Assembly (NCBI RefSeq): GCF_001544795.2
Contig: NZ_FCOI02000037.1
Location: 1-64,000 of the forward strand
Length of the DNA stretch: 64,000 nucleotides
DNA from: Caballeronia temeraria
Lineage (GTDB): Bacteria; Pseudomonadota; Gammaproteobacteria; Burkholderiales; Burkholderiaceae
Direction: 5' to 3'
The translations under genes were made by a program, and so were the position numbers. The notes under the pieces are model-generated. The model saw only the letters and a program-made list of their open reading frames with translations. It was not told where the DNA came from and ran no database searches. Positions 8,212 to 16,362 of the stretch are shown here, piece by piece; the first letter of the stretch is position 1; each line of letters opens with the position of its first letter.

Positions 8212-8610
8212 TTACTGTTTGCGCGGATGCTGCTCCAGCCACTGCTTCATGAATGCGATTTCCTTGTCCTGCGCGGCGATGATGTCCTTCGCCAGCTTGC
8301 GCAGCTTGGCGTCCTTGCCGTACTTCAGCTCGACTTTCGCCATTTCCACCGCGCCCTGATGATGCGGAATCATGTGCGCGACGAAATCGCGGTCGGCATC
8401 GCCCGTGTACTCGATGCTCGACATGCCTGACATCATTTTCTGATCGGCAGCCTGGAACGCGGCGGTCGACGAGACATCCGTGGGCTTGGCCGCGTGCTGT
8501 TCCATGTTCATGCCGGGCATGGCATCGCTCGCGGGGGCCGCGGTCTGGGCGAACGCGCTGGCGCTACAGAGGGTGGCGAAGATGGCAAGCGCAATTCTTG
8601 TTGATTTCAT
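8212..8610 (-). CDS. Exported DUF305 protein, possible periplasmic metal-binding protein
   Basis: 132 residues with a signal peptide (MKSTRIALAIFATLCSASAFA, cleavage near residue 21). The DUF305 core includes FVAHMIPHHQGAVEMA at about 77-91. Methionine/histidine clusters (MPGMNM at 31-36, MMSGM at 59-63, MIPHH at 80-84) are typical of periplasmic copper or silver binders, and some DUF305 members are linked to copper tolerance. The copZ/cueR pair 1 kb away supports a copper role, but no CueR operator was seen upstream here. Metal binding is inferred. Confidence 0.85.
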   Translation of the reverse strand: MKSTRIALAIFATLCSASAFAQTAAPASDAMPGMNMEQHAAKPTDVSSTAAFQAADQKMMSGMSSIEYTGDADRDFVAHMIPHHQGAVEMAKVELKYGKDAKLRKLAKDIIAAQDKEIAFMKQWLEQHPRKQ

Positions 8611-8722
8611 CGTATCTCCTGTGAAATGGGCGGGTGCGAAGCTGCATGTGTGTCGGAACGCCTAGCCTAAAGCTTGCCACCGGGGTAAGGTAAAGCGGTT
8701 TCGTCTACATAAAAAGCGCGCG

Positions 8723-9094
8723 ATGCCAGGGCACATCAAGGACACGACGAATATCCGTTTCCGCGTTCGAGTCGCGGCAGGCACACGTTTTTGCATCGCG
8801 CTCGCCGCGGCTTTTCTCGGTTCTCAGCCGGTCGTCGCCAAGCCGGGTGGCGAGCCGCTCGTGCTCGATACGCAAACCGGCATTCACAGCGGCGTGAGCG
8901 GAACCGTACTCCAGAGCGGGCCGCTCGGCGGACCGGGCATGGTGCCGATGGCGACGTTGCCCGGCATTCCCCAGCAGGCCGAACCGCCGATCGTCGTTTC
9001 ACCGTACGTCGAATATTCGAGCGGACAGAGCAGTGTGCCCGTCCAGCCCGGCGGCGGCGTGCGGCCAAGAGTTCCGCGCACGACTCATCCGTGA
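8723..9094 (+). CDS. Small Gly/Pro-rich exported protein, unknown function
   Basis: 123 residues. A positively charged N-terminus is followed by a hydrophobic stretch (about residues 20-40, RFCIALAAAFLGSQPVVA) that could act as a signal peptide with cleavage before KPGGEP. The remainder is rich in Gly, Pro, Val and Ser with no recognised domain, and ends VRPRVPRTTHP. The start is uncertain, as no strong ribosome-binding site precedes it. It converges on rlmJ. I recognise no family. Confidence 0.55.
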   Translation: MPGHIKDTTNIRFRVRVAAGTRFCIALAAAFLGSQPVVAKPGGEPLVLDTQTGIHSGVSGTVLQSGPLGGPGMVPMATLPGIPQQAEPPIVVSPYVEYSSGQSSVPVQPGGGVRPRVPRTTHP

Positions 9095-9112
9095 TCACCG
9101 GCCGAGCCCAAC

Positions 9113-9958
9113 TCAGTCCGCGCGATGCTCCAGCTTGAACGATGCGTTGTCGTCCTCGCCGAGAGCATCGACGAGATAAGGCAGTGATGCCTTCAGTTCC
9201 TTCGCGAGCGTGTACGGCGGATTGATGATGAACATGCCGCTGCCGAAGAGGCCAAAGCCGTCCGTTGGCGGTTTTCTCACCGTCAGCGCCGCGTGCAGCC
9301 AGCCGCTCGGCTGGATGGCCTTCAACTGATCGGCGAAGCGCTGAGATTCCGGGCGCGTGACGATCGGATACCAGACCGCATACGTTCCCGTCGCGAAGCG
9401 CTTGATGCTTTCCTCGAGGCACGTGAGCGTACGCGCATAGTCGCGCTTGTCCTCGTACGATGGGTCGATCAGCACGAGCGCCCGGCGCGGCGGCGGCGGA
9501 AGAAGCGCCTTGATGCCGTCGAAGCCGTCGCCTTCGTAGATCATTGCGCGGCGGCCGGCATCGCGGAAATTGTGGCTCAGTACGTCAATCTCCGTGCTGT
9601 GCAGCTCGAAAAGCCGCATGCGGTCCTGTTCGCGCATCGTGCGCCACGCGATATAGGGCGAGCCGGGATAAAAATGCAGTCCGCCATCGGGATTCAACGC
9701 TTTCACTTCATCGACATAGTCGGCGAGGAGCGGCGGAAGGTCGGTTCGGTCCCAGAGCTTGCCGATGCCCGTCTCGAACTCCGCATTTTTCGTCGCGAAG
9801 CCCTCGGTGAGCGAATAGACGCCGGCGCCGGCGTGCGTATCGATATACCAATACGATTTGTCCTTCTGGCCGAGATAGCGAAGCATCTGGATGACGATCG
9901 CGTGTTTCAGCACATCGGCATGATTGCCCGCATGAAAGGCGTGACGATAACTGAGCAT
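9113..9958 (-). CDS. rlmJ: 23S rRNA (adenine(2030)-N6)-methyltransferase RlmJ
   Basis: 281 residues from the ATG at 9958, which matches the family N-terminus MLSYRHAFHAGNHADVLKH and the usual length of about 280; the frame is open further upstream without similarity. The SAM-binding region follows (YIDTHAGAGVY), and the catalytic (D/N)PPY-type motif appears as IDPSYED. RlmJ methylates a single adenine of 23S rRNA in the cytoplasm. No convincing ribosome-binding site precedes the start. The gene stands alone. Confidence 0.93.
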   Translation of the reverse strand: MLSYRHAFHAGNHADVLKHAIVIQMLRYLGQKDKSYWYIDTHAGAGVYSLTEGFATKNAEFETGIGKLWDRTDLPPLLADYVDEVKALNPDGGLHFYPGSPYIAWRTMREQDRMRLFELHSTEIDVLSHNFRDAGRRAMIYEGDGFDGIKALLPPPPRRALVLIDPSYEDKRDYARTLTCLEESIKRFATGTYAVWYPIVTRPESQRFADQLKAIQPSGWLHAALTVRKPPTDGFGLFGSGMFIINPPYTLAKELKASLPYLVDALGEDDNASFKLEHRAD

Positions 9959-10247
9959 GACAGGAGGCCCGCGCCGGGCGCGAGAAGCAGAAGTGAAAAG
10001 GTGCGAGGGAAGGGCGCCTATTCTAGCCGACCCGGTCCTGCGCAATCGTCATGACGCCGGGCTGTGCTGCAGCGCACTGCGTCCTTCATGCACAATAACC
10101 GCTCCCGGATACGCGTGAACAGTCGGCTGAATGGCCTAGGCATTCTGATTTTGCGTGCGACGTCTCCTATGCCGAATGGCCAGCTTGATGGCCGCGCCTA
10201 CGGATGTTGTCATACACCCGATGTCTTCCACTGGATAGGAGGTTCGC

Positions 10248-11042
10248 ATGTCATCAAACGGTAAGCTCGACGGCAAGACCGCGGTCGTGACAGGCGCGGC
10301 GAGCGGCATCGGCCGTGCAATCGCGTTCACGCTCGCGGACGCGGGCGCGGCGGTCGCCATCGCCGATCTGAATCAGGCGGGCGCGGACGCGGTCGCCGAA
10401 GAGATTCGCACGAAGGGCGGCAAGGCCATCGGCATCGCCATGGACGTGACGAACGAAGACGCGGTCAATCAGGGCATCGACCGGGTCGCGTCGGAACTCG
10501 GCTCGGTGGACATTCTGGTGTCGAATGCGGGCATTCAGATCGTCAATCCGATCGAAAACTACGCGTATGCCGACTGGAAAAAGATGATGGCGATCCACGT
10601 CGACGGCGCGTTTCTCACCACCAAGGCCGCGCTGAAACACATGTACAAGGACGATCGCGGCGGCGTCGTGATCTACATGGGCTCGGTGCATTCGCACGAA
10701 GCGTCGCCGCTGAAGTCGGCGTACGTGACCGCGAAACACGGTCTGCTCGGCCTCGCGCGCGTGCTCGCGAAGGAAGGCGCGAAACACAACGTGCGCTCGC
10801 ACGTCGTCTGTCCGGGGTTCGTGCGCACGCCGCTCGTCGACAAGCAGATTCCCGAGCAGGCGAAGGAGCTGAAAATCAGCGAGGAGGAAGTCGTCAAGCG
10901 CGTGATGCTCGGCGGCACGGTCGACGGCGTGTTCACGACCGTCGAGGATGTCGCGCAAACCGTGCTCTTTTTGTCCGCGTTCGAAACGGCGGCGCTGACG
11001 GGGCAATCGTTCGTCGTGAGTCACGGCTGGTTCATGCAATAA
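10248..11042 (+). CDS. bdhA: D-3-hydroxybutyrate dehydrogenase (SDR family)
   Basis: 264-residue short-chain dehydrogenase that interconverts 3-hydroxybutyrate and acetoacetate with NAD, a step in polyhydroxybutyrate and ketone-body use. Visible are the cofactor motif TGAASGIG (15-22), NAGI (93-96) and the catalytic S146, Y159 and K163 (SAYVTAKHG). The C-terminus SFVVSHGWFMQ is typical of 3-hydroxybutyrate dehydrogenases. An AGGAGG ribosome-binding site precedes the ATG. It ends 14 bp before the patatin gene, so the two are almost surely co-transcribed. Confidence 0.88.
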   Translation: MSSNGKLDGKTAVVTGAASGIGRAIAFTLADAGAAVAIADLNQAGADAVAEEIRTKGGKAIGIAMDVTNEDAVNQGIDRVASELGSVDILVSNAGIQIVNPIENYAYADWKKMMAIHVDGAFLTTKAALKHMYKDDRGGVVIYMGSVHSHEASPLKSAYVTAKHGLLGLARVLAKEGAKHNVRSHVVCPGFVRTPLVDKQIPEQAKELKISEEEVVKRVMLGGTVDGVFTTVEDVAQTVLFLSAFETAALTGQSFVVSHGWFMQ

Positions 11043-11056
11043 GGAGAACACGCGGG

Positions 11057-12295
11057 ATGTCGGAAATCGAGAACGAAGAAGTCGTCCGAAGGGGACGCGC
11101 GGTACATCGAAATTCCGCCGCGTGTGACGAATCCGCTGAAACGCAATCTCGCATCCCTTTGCCGCCCTACGAGACGATCGCGCTGATGCTCCAGGGCGGC
11201 GGCGCGCTCGGCGCCTATCAGGCGGGCGTCTATCAGGGGCTGCACGAGGCGGACATTCATCCGAACTGGATCGCCGGCATTTCGATCGGCGCGCTCAACA
11301 CGGCGATCATCGCGGGGAACGCGCCCGAGCATCGCGTGACGCGTCTGCAGGAGTTCTGGGAGACGATCTGCCAGCCCGCGTTCGGTTTCCCGCTGCCGGC
11401 CTTTGTCGAGCGCGCGTTATTCGATTCCTCCGATGAAATCCGCAAGGCGTTCACCGCGATGCAGGCTTTCGGCGCGCTCGTCGAAGGGCAGAAGGGCTTT
11501 TTCATCCCGCGTTTCCCGACGCCATCGCCGATCGTGTCGACATCGCCGCAAACCGCGAGCTATTACGACACGACGCCGCTCAAGGCCACGCTCGAACGTC
11601 TTTGCGACTTCGATCGCATCAATTCCGGCGAAACGCGCGTGTCGGTCGGCGCGGTGAACGTCGCGACCGGCAACTTCGCCTATTTCGACAACACGCGGAT
11701 CAAGCTGCGCGCCGAGCATTTCATCGCTTCGGGCGCGTTGCCGCCGGGCTTCGCCGCGGTCGAGATCGACGGCCAGTTCTATTGGGACGGCGGTCTCATG
11801 TCGAACACGCCGCTCTACGAGATCGCGCAGGCGACGCCGCGCCAGGACACGCTCGCGTTCCAGGTCGATCTGTGGAGCGCGCGCGGGCCGGTGCCGGACA
11901 GCATCGTCGACGTGATGGGGCGCGTGAAGGACGTGCAGTATTCGAGCCGCACCCGTCTTGTCACGGATCAGATGCAGCGCTCGCAGCGCTACCGGAACGT
12001 GTTGCAGCACGTGCTCGATCTCGTGCCCGAAGACGTCCGCAAGCGCGACGAGTGGTGCAGGCTCGCCGCCAACCTCGCGTGTTCGAAGCGCTACAACATC
12101 ATCCATCTGATCTACCGGCACAAGGAATACGAAGGCCACTACAAGGATTTCCAGTTCGGTTTCTCGACCATGCGCGAGCACTGGGAAAGCGGCCTCGCGG
12201 ATATGCGCCGCACGCTCGCGCATCGCGACTGGCTCGACATGCCCAACGGCGAATCCCGCTTCGTCACGCATGACATCCATCGCGACGAGCGGTAG
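11057..12295 (+). CDS. Patatin-like phospholipase / lipid hydrolase paired with bdhA
   Basis: 412 residues with the complete Ser/Asp dyad of the patatin family: oxyanion segment GGGALGAY at 47-54, nucleophile S76 in GISIG (74-78), and D244 in the WDGG motif. The C-terminal third (about residues 310-375) is the extension (DUF3734-type) seen in bacterial cytoplasmic patatins. There is no signal peptide. Operon linkage to 3-hydroxybutyrate dehydrogenase suggests a role in lipid or polyhydroxybutyrate turnover, but the substrate is not shown by the sequence. Confidence 0.88.
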   Translation: MSEIENEEVVRRGRAVHRNSAACDESAETQSRIPLPPYETIALMLQGGGALGAYQAGVYQGLHEADIHPNWIAGISIGALNTAIIAGNAPEHRVTRLQEFWETICQPAFGFPLPAFVERALFDSSDEIRKAFTAMQAFGALVEGQKGFFIPRFPTPSPIVSTSPQTASYYDTTPLKATLERLCDFDRINSGETRVSVGAVNVATGNFAYFDNTRIKLRAEHFIASGALPPGFAAVEIDGQFYWDGGLMSNTPLYEIAQATPRQDTLAFQVDLWSARGPVPDSIVDVMGRVKDVQYSSRTRLVTDQMQRSQRYRNVLQHVLDLVPEDVRKRDEWCRLAANLACSKRYNIIHLIYRHKEYEGHYKDFQFGFSTMREHWESGLADMRRTLAHRDWLDMPNGESRFVTHDIHRDER

Positions 12296-12404
12296 GCGGT
12301 GAGCGCGTTGGGCGAGAATTTGTGACGCTTTGTATAATCCGGGACGCATTCCGGTGGCGTCATCGGCTGACGCCGCCGGGCTTCACGACTTTCTCCGGCG
12401 CTAG

Positions 12405-12887
12405 ATGAATTCGATCGCGGTCTGTTTCGTCTGTCTCGGCAACATCTGCCGCTCGCCCAGCGCGGAAGCGGTGATGCGCGATCTCGTCGAGCGGGCGAAG
12501 CTGGCTGACCGCATCGTCATCGATTCGGCCGGAACGGGCGACTGGCACATCGGCGAGCCGCCCGACGAGCGCGCGCAAAAGGCGGCGAAGAAGCGCGGCT
12601 ACGATCTGTCGACGCTGCGCGGACGGCAGGTCGCCGCAGCCGATTTCGCGCGCTTCGACCTTTTCATCGTGATGGACGACGCCAACGCCGCCGCGCTGAC
12701 CGCAGTCTGTCCGCCCGAGCATCGCGACAAGATTCGTCTGCTGATGGAATTCGCGACGCGCGATGACAGCCGCGTCGTCGTCGATCCCTATTTCGGCGGC
12801 GACGAAGGTTTCGAAAAGGTCCTCGATCAGTGCGAAGACGCCTGCGAAGGTTTGCTGAAAGCCCTGCGCGGACAGTTGGCCGCCTGA
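12405..12887 (+). CDS. Low-molecular-weight protein tyrosine phosphatase
   Basis: 160 residues. The active-site loop C10-LGNIC-R16-S fits C-X5-R-S, and the general acid is D127 in VVDPYFGG. These cytosolic enzymes dephosphorylate tyrosine or small phospho-substrates; those tied to exopolysaccharide export sit beside wzc-like kinases, which are absent here. The gene instead precedes the isc operon, an order I recall from other Burkholderiales. A TATAAT at 12333-12338 upstream may be its -10, though with a poor -35. Confidence 0.92.
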   Translation: MNSIAVCFVCLGNICRSPSAEAVMRDLVERAKLADRIVIDSAGTGDWHIGEPPDERAQKAAKKRGYDLSTLRGRQVAAADFARFDLFIVMDDANAAALTAVCPPEHRDKIRLLMEFATRDDSRVVVDPYFGGDEGFEKVLDQCEDACEGLLKALRGQLAA

Positions 12888-12956
12888 GGGCCGCCTGAGC
12901 GGCAGCCATCCCACATAGCAAAAAATCTCGTTAAAAGACTACATATCACGCCCGGG

Positions 12957-13008
12957 ATACTTGACTAAAACTGTGGGCTATTTATACTTGACGAAAATCA
13001 TCGAGTAT
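12957..13008 (+). promoter_or_regulatory. iscR promoter with two tandem type 1 IscR sites
   Basis: Sigma70 promoter TTGACT (12961-12966), 16-bp spacer, TATACT (12983-12988). Two 25-bp elements match the IscR type 1 consensus ATASYYGACTRDWWYWGTCGGNTAT: 12957-12981 (24 of 25 by eye) and 12984-13008 (about 21 of 25). The first covers the promoter from -35 to just before -10 and the second covers the -10 and start region. Holo-IscR ([2Fe-2S]) binding would repress the operon when Fe-S clusters are plentiful. Confidence 0.88.
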
Positions 13009-13026
13009 TAGCGGTAGCCCCCAATT

Positions 13027-13554
13027 ATGAGACTCACCACGAAAGGCCGTTTCGCCGTCACGGCGATGATCGACCTGGCATTGCGCCAGGAGCAGGGCCC
13101 GGTGACGCTGGCAGGCATCAGTCAGCGCCAGCGCATCTCGCTTTCTTACCTCGAACAGCTCTTCGGCAAGCTGCGGCGGCATGAGATCGTCGAATCGGTC
13201 CGCGGGCCGGGCGGCGGCTACAACCTCGCGCGCCGAGCGGAGAACGTCACGGTCGCCGACATCATCATCGCGGTCGACGAGCCGATCGACGCCACGCAGT
13301 GCGGCGGCAAGGGCACGTGCGAAGGCACGAAGCAGCACGACGGCCACTGCATGACGCACGAACTCTGGGCGACGCTCAACCAGAAGATGGTCGAGTATCT
13401 CGATTCCGTCTCGTTGAAGGATCTGGTGGATCAGCAACGCGCACGCGAAGGCTCATCGGCGGTGCTGCGCGACCGGCGTGCCGAATCGGCTGGCGTCGAG
13501 ACCGCGCGCGTCGTGCCCAAGGGTCCGAATTCCATTTTCAATCTGGCCGGATGA
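13027..13554 (+). CDS. iscR: Fe-S cluster-sensing transcription factor IscR
   Basis: Rrf2-family regulator, 175 residues, that heads the isc operon and represses it when carrying a [2Fe-2S] cluster. The winged helix covers residues 1-60 (RLTTKGRFAVTAMIDLA, SYLEQLFGKLR, RGPGGGYNLAR). The cluster ligands appear as C92-X5-C98-X9-C108-X2-H111; compared with E. coli (C92-X5-C98-X5-C104-X2-H107), the last loop is four residues longer. The C-terminal 35 residues are a low-complexity tail. Two IscR sites lie directly upstream, which supports autoregulation. Confidence 0.95.
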   Translation: MRLTTKGRFAVTAMIDLALRQEQGPVTLAGISQRQRISLSYLEQLFGKLRRHEIVESVRGPGGGYNLARRAENVTVADIIIAVDEPIDATQCGGKGTCEGTKQHDGHCMTHELWATLNQKMVEYLDSVSLKDLVDQQRAREGSSAVLRDRRAESAGVETARVVPKGPNSIFNLAG

Positions 13555-13638
13555 CATAAATGCCGCGCCGGCACGGGCCGGGCGCGCAGAGAAGAACATC
13601 CCAGCCAAGAGCTTTGACCGATTTTCCCGGAGCGACTG

Positions 13639-14862
13639 ATGAACAACGATATTCCCCACCTGCCCATTTACATGGACTACAGCGCGACGACGCCCGTCGA
13701 TCCGCGCGTGGTGGACAAGATGATCCCGTATCTTCGCGAGCAGTTCGGTAATCCCGCCTCGCGCAGCCACCAGTACGGCTGGGATGCGGAGCGTGCGGTC
13801 GAGGAAGCGCGCGAGAACGTCGCGGCGCTCGTGAATTGCGATCCGCGCGAGATCATCTGGACGTCGGGTGCGACGGAATCGGACAACCTCGCCATCAAGG
13901 GCGTGGCGCACTTCTACAAGAGCCGTGGCAAGCACATCATCACCGTGAAGACCGAGCACAAGGCCGTGCTCGACACCACGCGTGAGCTGGAGCGCGAAGG
14001 CTACGAAGTCACGTATCTCGACGTGAAGGACGACGGCCTCATCGATCTGGACAAATTCAAGGCGGCCATCCGCCCGGACACGATCCTCGTTTCCGTGATG
14101 AGCGTGAACAACGAGATCGGCGTGATCCAGGACATCGAGGCGATCGGCGAGATCACGCGCGAGAAGGGCATCATTTTTCACGTCGATGCGGCGCAGGCCA
14201 CCGGCAAGATCGAAATCGATCTGCAGAAGCTGAAGGTCGATCTGATGTCGTTCTCGGCGCACAAGACGTACGGTCCGAAGGGCATCGGCGCGCTGTACGT
14301 GCGTCGCAAGCCGCGCGTGCGCATCGAAGCGCAGATGCACGGCGGCGGTCACGAGCGCGGCATGCGTTCGGGCACGCTCGCGACGCATCAGATCGTCGGC
14401 ATGGGCGAGGCGTTCCGCATCGCGCGCGAAGAAATGGCGACGGAAAACGAGCGCATCCGCATGCTGCGCGACCGTCTGCTGAAAGGCCTGCAGGATATCG
14501 AAGAGGTGTACGTCAACGGCGACATGGAGCGCCGCGTGCCGCACAACCTCAATATCAGCTTCAATTTCGTCGAAGGTGAATCGCTGATCATGGCGGTGAA
14601 GGATGTCGCGGTGTCGTCGGGTTCGGCGTGCACGTCGGCGTCGCTGGAGCCTTCGTATGTGCTGCGCGCGCTTGGCCGCAACGATGAACTCGCGCACAGC
14701 TCGATCCGTTTCACGGTCGGCCGTTTCACCACCGAGCAGGACGTCGACTACGTGATCAATCTGCTGAAGAACAAGATCGCGAAGCTGCGCGATCTGTCGC
14801 CGCTCTGGGAAATGCACAAGGACGGCATCGACATCTCGACCATCCAGTGGGCCGCGCACTAA
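13639..14862 (+). CDS. iscS: Cysteine desulfurase IscS
   Basis: PLP enzyme that takes sulfur from cysteine and passes it as persulfide to IscU, and to tRNA-thiolation partners. 407 residues. The PLP lysine is K209 in SAHKTYG, and the persulfide-forming cysteine is C331 in the mobile loop SSGSACTS. The C-terminus is the conserved segment that contacts IscU. A CGGAG ribosome-binding site precedes the ATG. Second gene of the operon, 84 bp after iscR. Confidence 0.97.
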   Translation: MNNDIPHLPIYMDYSATTPVDPRVVDKMIPYLREQFGNPASRSHQYGWDAERAVEEARENVAALVNCDPREIIWTSGATESDNLAIKGVAHFYKSRGKHIITVKTEHKAVLDTTRELEREGYEVTYLDVKDDGLIDLDKFKAAIRPDTILVSVMSVNNEIGVIQDIEAIGEITREKGIIFHVDAAQATGKIEIDLQKLKVDLMSFSAHKTYGPKGIGALYVRRKPRVRIEAQMHGGGHERGMRSGTLATHQIVGMGEAFRIAREEMATENERIRMLRDRLLKGLQDIEEVYVNGDMERRVPHNLNISFNFVEGESLIMAVKDVAVSSGSACTSASLEPSYVLRALGRNDELAHSSIRFTVGRFTTEQDVDYVINLLKNKIAKLRDLSPLWEMHKDGIDISTIQWAAH

Positions 14863-14912
14863 GCGGGCACACTGAGCGACACGCGACACCGAATATTAGG
14901 AGAGTTTGAATC

Positions 14913-15341
14913 ATGGCTTATAGCGACAAGGTTCTGGACCACTACGAAAACCCGCGCAACGTCGGCTCGTTCTCGAAGGACGACGACACCGTCGGTACCG
15001 GCATGGTCGGCGCGCCCGCATGCGGCGACGTGATGAAGCTGCAGATCCGCGTCGGCGCGGATGGCGTGATCGAAGACGCGAAGTTCAAGACGTACGGCTG
15101 CGGCTCGGCGATCGCATCGAGCTCGCTCGTGACCGAGTGGGTGAAGGGCAAGACGCTGGATCAGGCGCTCACGATCAAGAACACGCAGATCGCCGAAGAA
15201 CTGGCGCTGCCGCCGGTGAAGATCCACTGCTCGATTCTCGCGGAAGACGCGATCAAGGCAGCGGTCGCTGACTACAAGCAGCGTCACGGCGTCGCGGCGC
15301 CGGAAGCGGCAGCGGCTGAAACGAAGCAGGCAGCGGCGTAA
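14913..15341 (+). CDS. iscU: Fe-S cluster scaffold IscU
   Basis: Scaffold on which [2Fe-2S] clusters are built before HscA/HscB-assisted release. 142 residues, of which about the first 128 are the conserved domain; the last 14 or so are an Ala/Glu-rich tail. Cluster ligands C37 (ACGD), C63 (YGCGSA) and C106 (IHCSI) are all present, as is the HscA-recognition motif LPPVK just before C106. A strong AGGAGAG ribosome-binding site precedes the start. Confidence 0.97.
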   Translation: MAYSDKVLDHYENPRNVGSFSKDDDTVGTGMVGAPACGDVMKLQIRVGADGVIEDAKFKTYGCGSAIASSSLVTEWVKGKTLDQALTIKNTQIAEELALPPVKIHCSILAEDAIKAAVADYKQRHGVAAPEAAAAETKQAAA

Positions 15342-15390
15342 CTGGACGACGGGCGTCCGGCGAGGCGCCCCGGAGAGAGAAGCGAAGACT

Positions 15391-15714
15391 ATGGCAATCA
15401 CGTTGACGGATAAAGCGGCACAACACGTGCAGAAGTATCTGACGCGGCGCGGCAAGGGCGTCGGCTTGCGGCTGGGCGTGCGCACGACGGGCTGTTCGGG
15501 CCTCGCGTACAAGCTCGAATATGTCGACGAGCTCACGCCGGAAGACACCGTGTTCGAGACGTCGGGCGTGAAGATCGTGATCGATCCGAAGAGTCTTCCG
15601 TATCTCGACGGCACCGAGCTGGACTTCGCCCGCGAAGGCCTGAACGAAGGCTTCAAGTTCAACAACCCGAACGCGAAGGACGAGTGCGGCTGCGGCGAAT
15701 CGTTCCGCGTCTGA
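15391..15714 (+). CDS. iscA: A-type Fe-S carrier IscA
   Basis: 107-residue A-type carrier (HesB/IscA) that passes clusters or iron to apo-targets. The three conserved cysteines appear in TTGCSGLAY (first) and the C-terminal CGCGESF. It starts with the canonical MAITLTDKAAQHVQ and lies between iscU and hscB, as expected. The residues match IscA better than ErpA or SufA, mainly by context. Confidence 0.95.
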   Translation: MAITLTDKAAQHVQKYLTRRGKGVGLRLGVRTTGCSGLAYKLEYVDELTPEDTVFETSGVKIVIDPKSLPYLDGTELDFAREGLNEGFKFNNPNAKDECGCGESFRV

Positions 15715-15797
15715 CGTGCATGACGCCGGTGGCATCGGCAAAAGAGGCGGCGCGTGCCGCCTTTTTCATTCGCGCACACTGAATTCACAGACATAGC

Positions 15798-16325
15798 ATG
15801 GCTTCGCTCACAGACAGTCACTTCGATCTCTTCGATCTGCCGCCGACTTTCGCCGTCGATCCGCACAAGCTCGACGACGCCTATCGCACCGTGCAGGCGC
15901 AAGTGCATCCGGACCGTTTCGCCGCCGCCGGCGATGCGCAGAAACGTCTCGCGATGCAATGGGCGACGCACGCGAACGAGGCCTATCAGACGCTGCGCGA
16001 TCCGCTCAAGCGCGCGCGCTATATGCTGTCGCAGCGCGGCATTGACGTCGGCGCGGAGAACAACACCGCGATGGAGCCCGCCTTCCTGATGCAGCAGATG
16101 GAATGGCGCGAGAACATCGAGGATGCGGCGGACGCGAAGAATATCGGCGCGCTCGAAGCGCTGCTCGACGACTTGCGCGACGAAGAGCGCGTGCGCTTCA
16201 CCAAGCTCGAGGCGCTCATCGACAGCGGATCGAATCAGGCGGCGAGCGAGGCCGTGCGTCAATTGATGTTCATCGAACGCGTGGCGACGGAAATCGGCGC
16301 GCAGATCGAGCGGCTCGAACATTAA
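15798..16325 (+). CDS. hscB: J-domain co-chaperone HscB
   Basis: Co-chaperone that delivers IscU to HscA and stimulates its ATPase. 175 residues with an N-terminal J domain carrying the HPD motif (H37-P38-D39), followed by a helical C-terminal IscU-binding domain (about 95-170). It sits 83 bp after iscA and 37 bp before hscA. Confidence 0.95.
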   Translation: MASLTDSHFDLFDLPPTFAVDPHKLDDAYRTVQAQVHPDRFAAAGDAQKRLAMQWATHANEAYQTLRDPLKRARYMLSQRGIDVGAENNTAMEPAFLMQQMEWRENIEDAADAKNIGALEALLDDLRDEERVRFTKLEALIDSGSNQAASEAVRQLMFIERVATEIGAQIERLEH

Positions 16326-16362
16326 AGGCAAACGCGCCGCACACAACCCCATAAGACCAACG

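Noticed and set aside
10064..10264. 66-codon frame before bdhA
   Set aside because: No ribosome-binding site, overlaps the bdhA start, no recognisable features.
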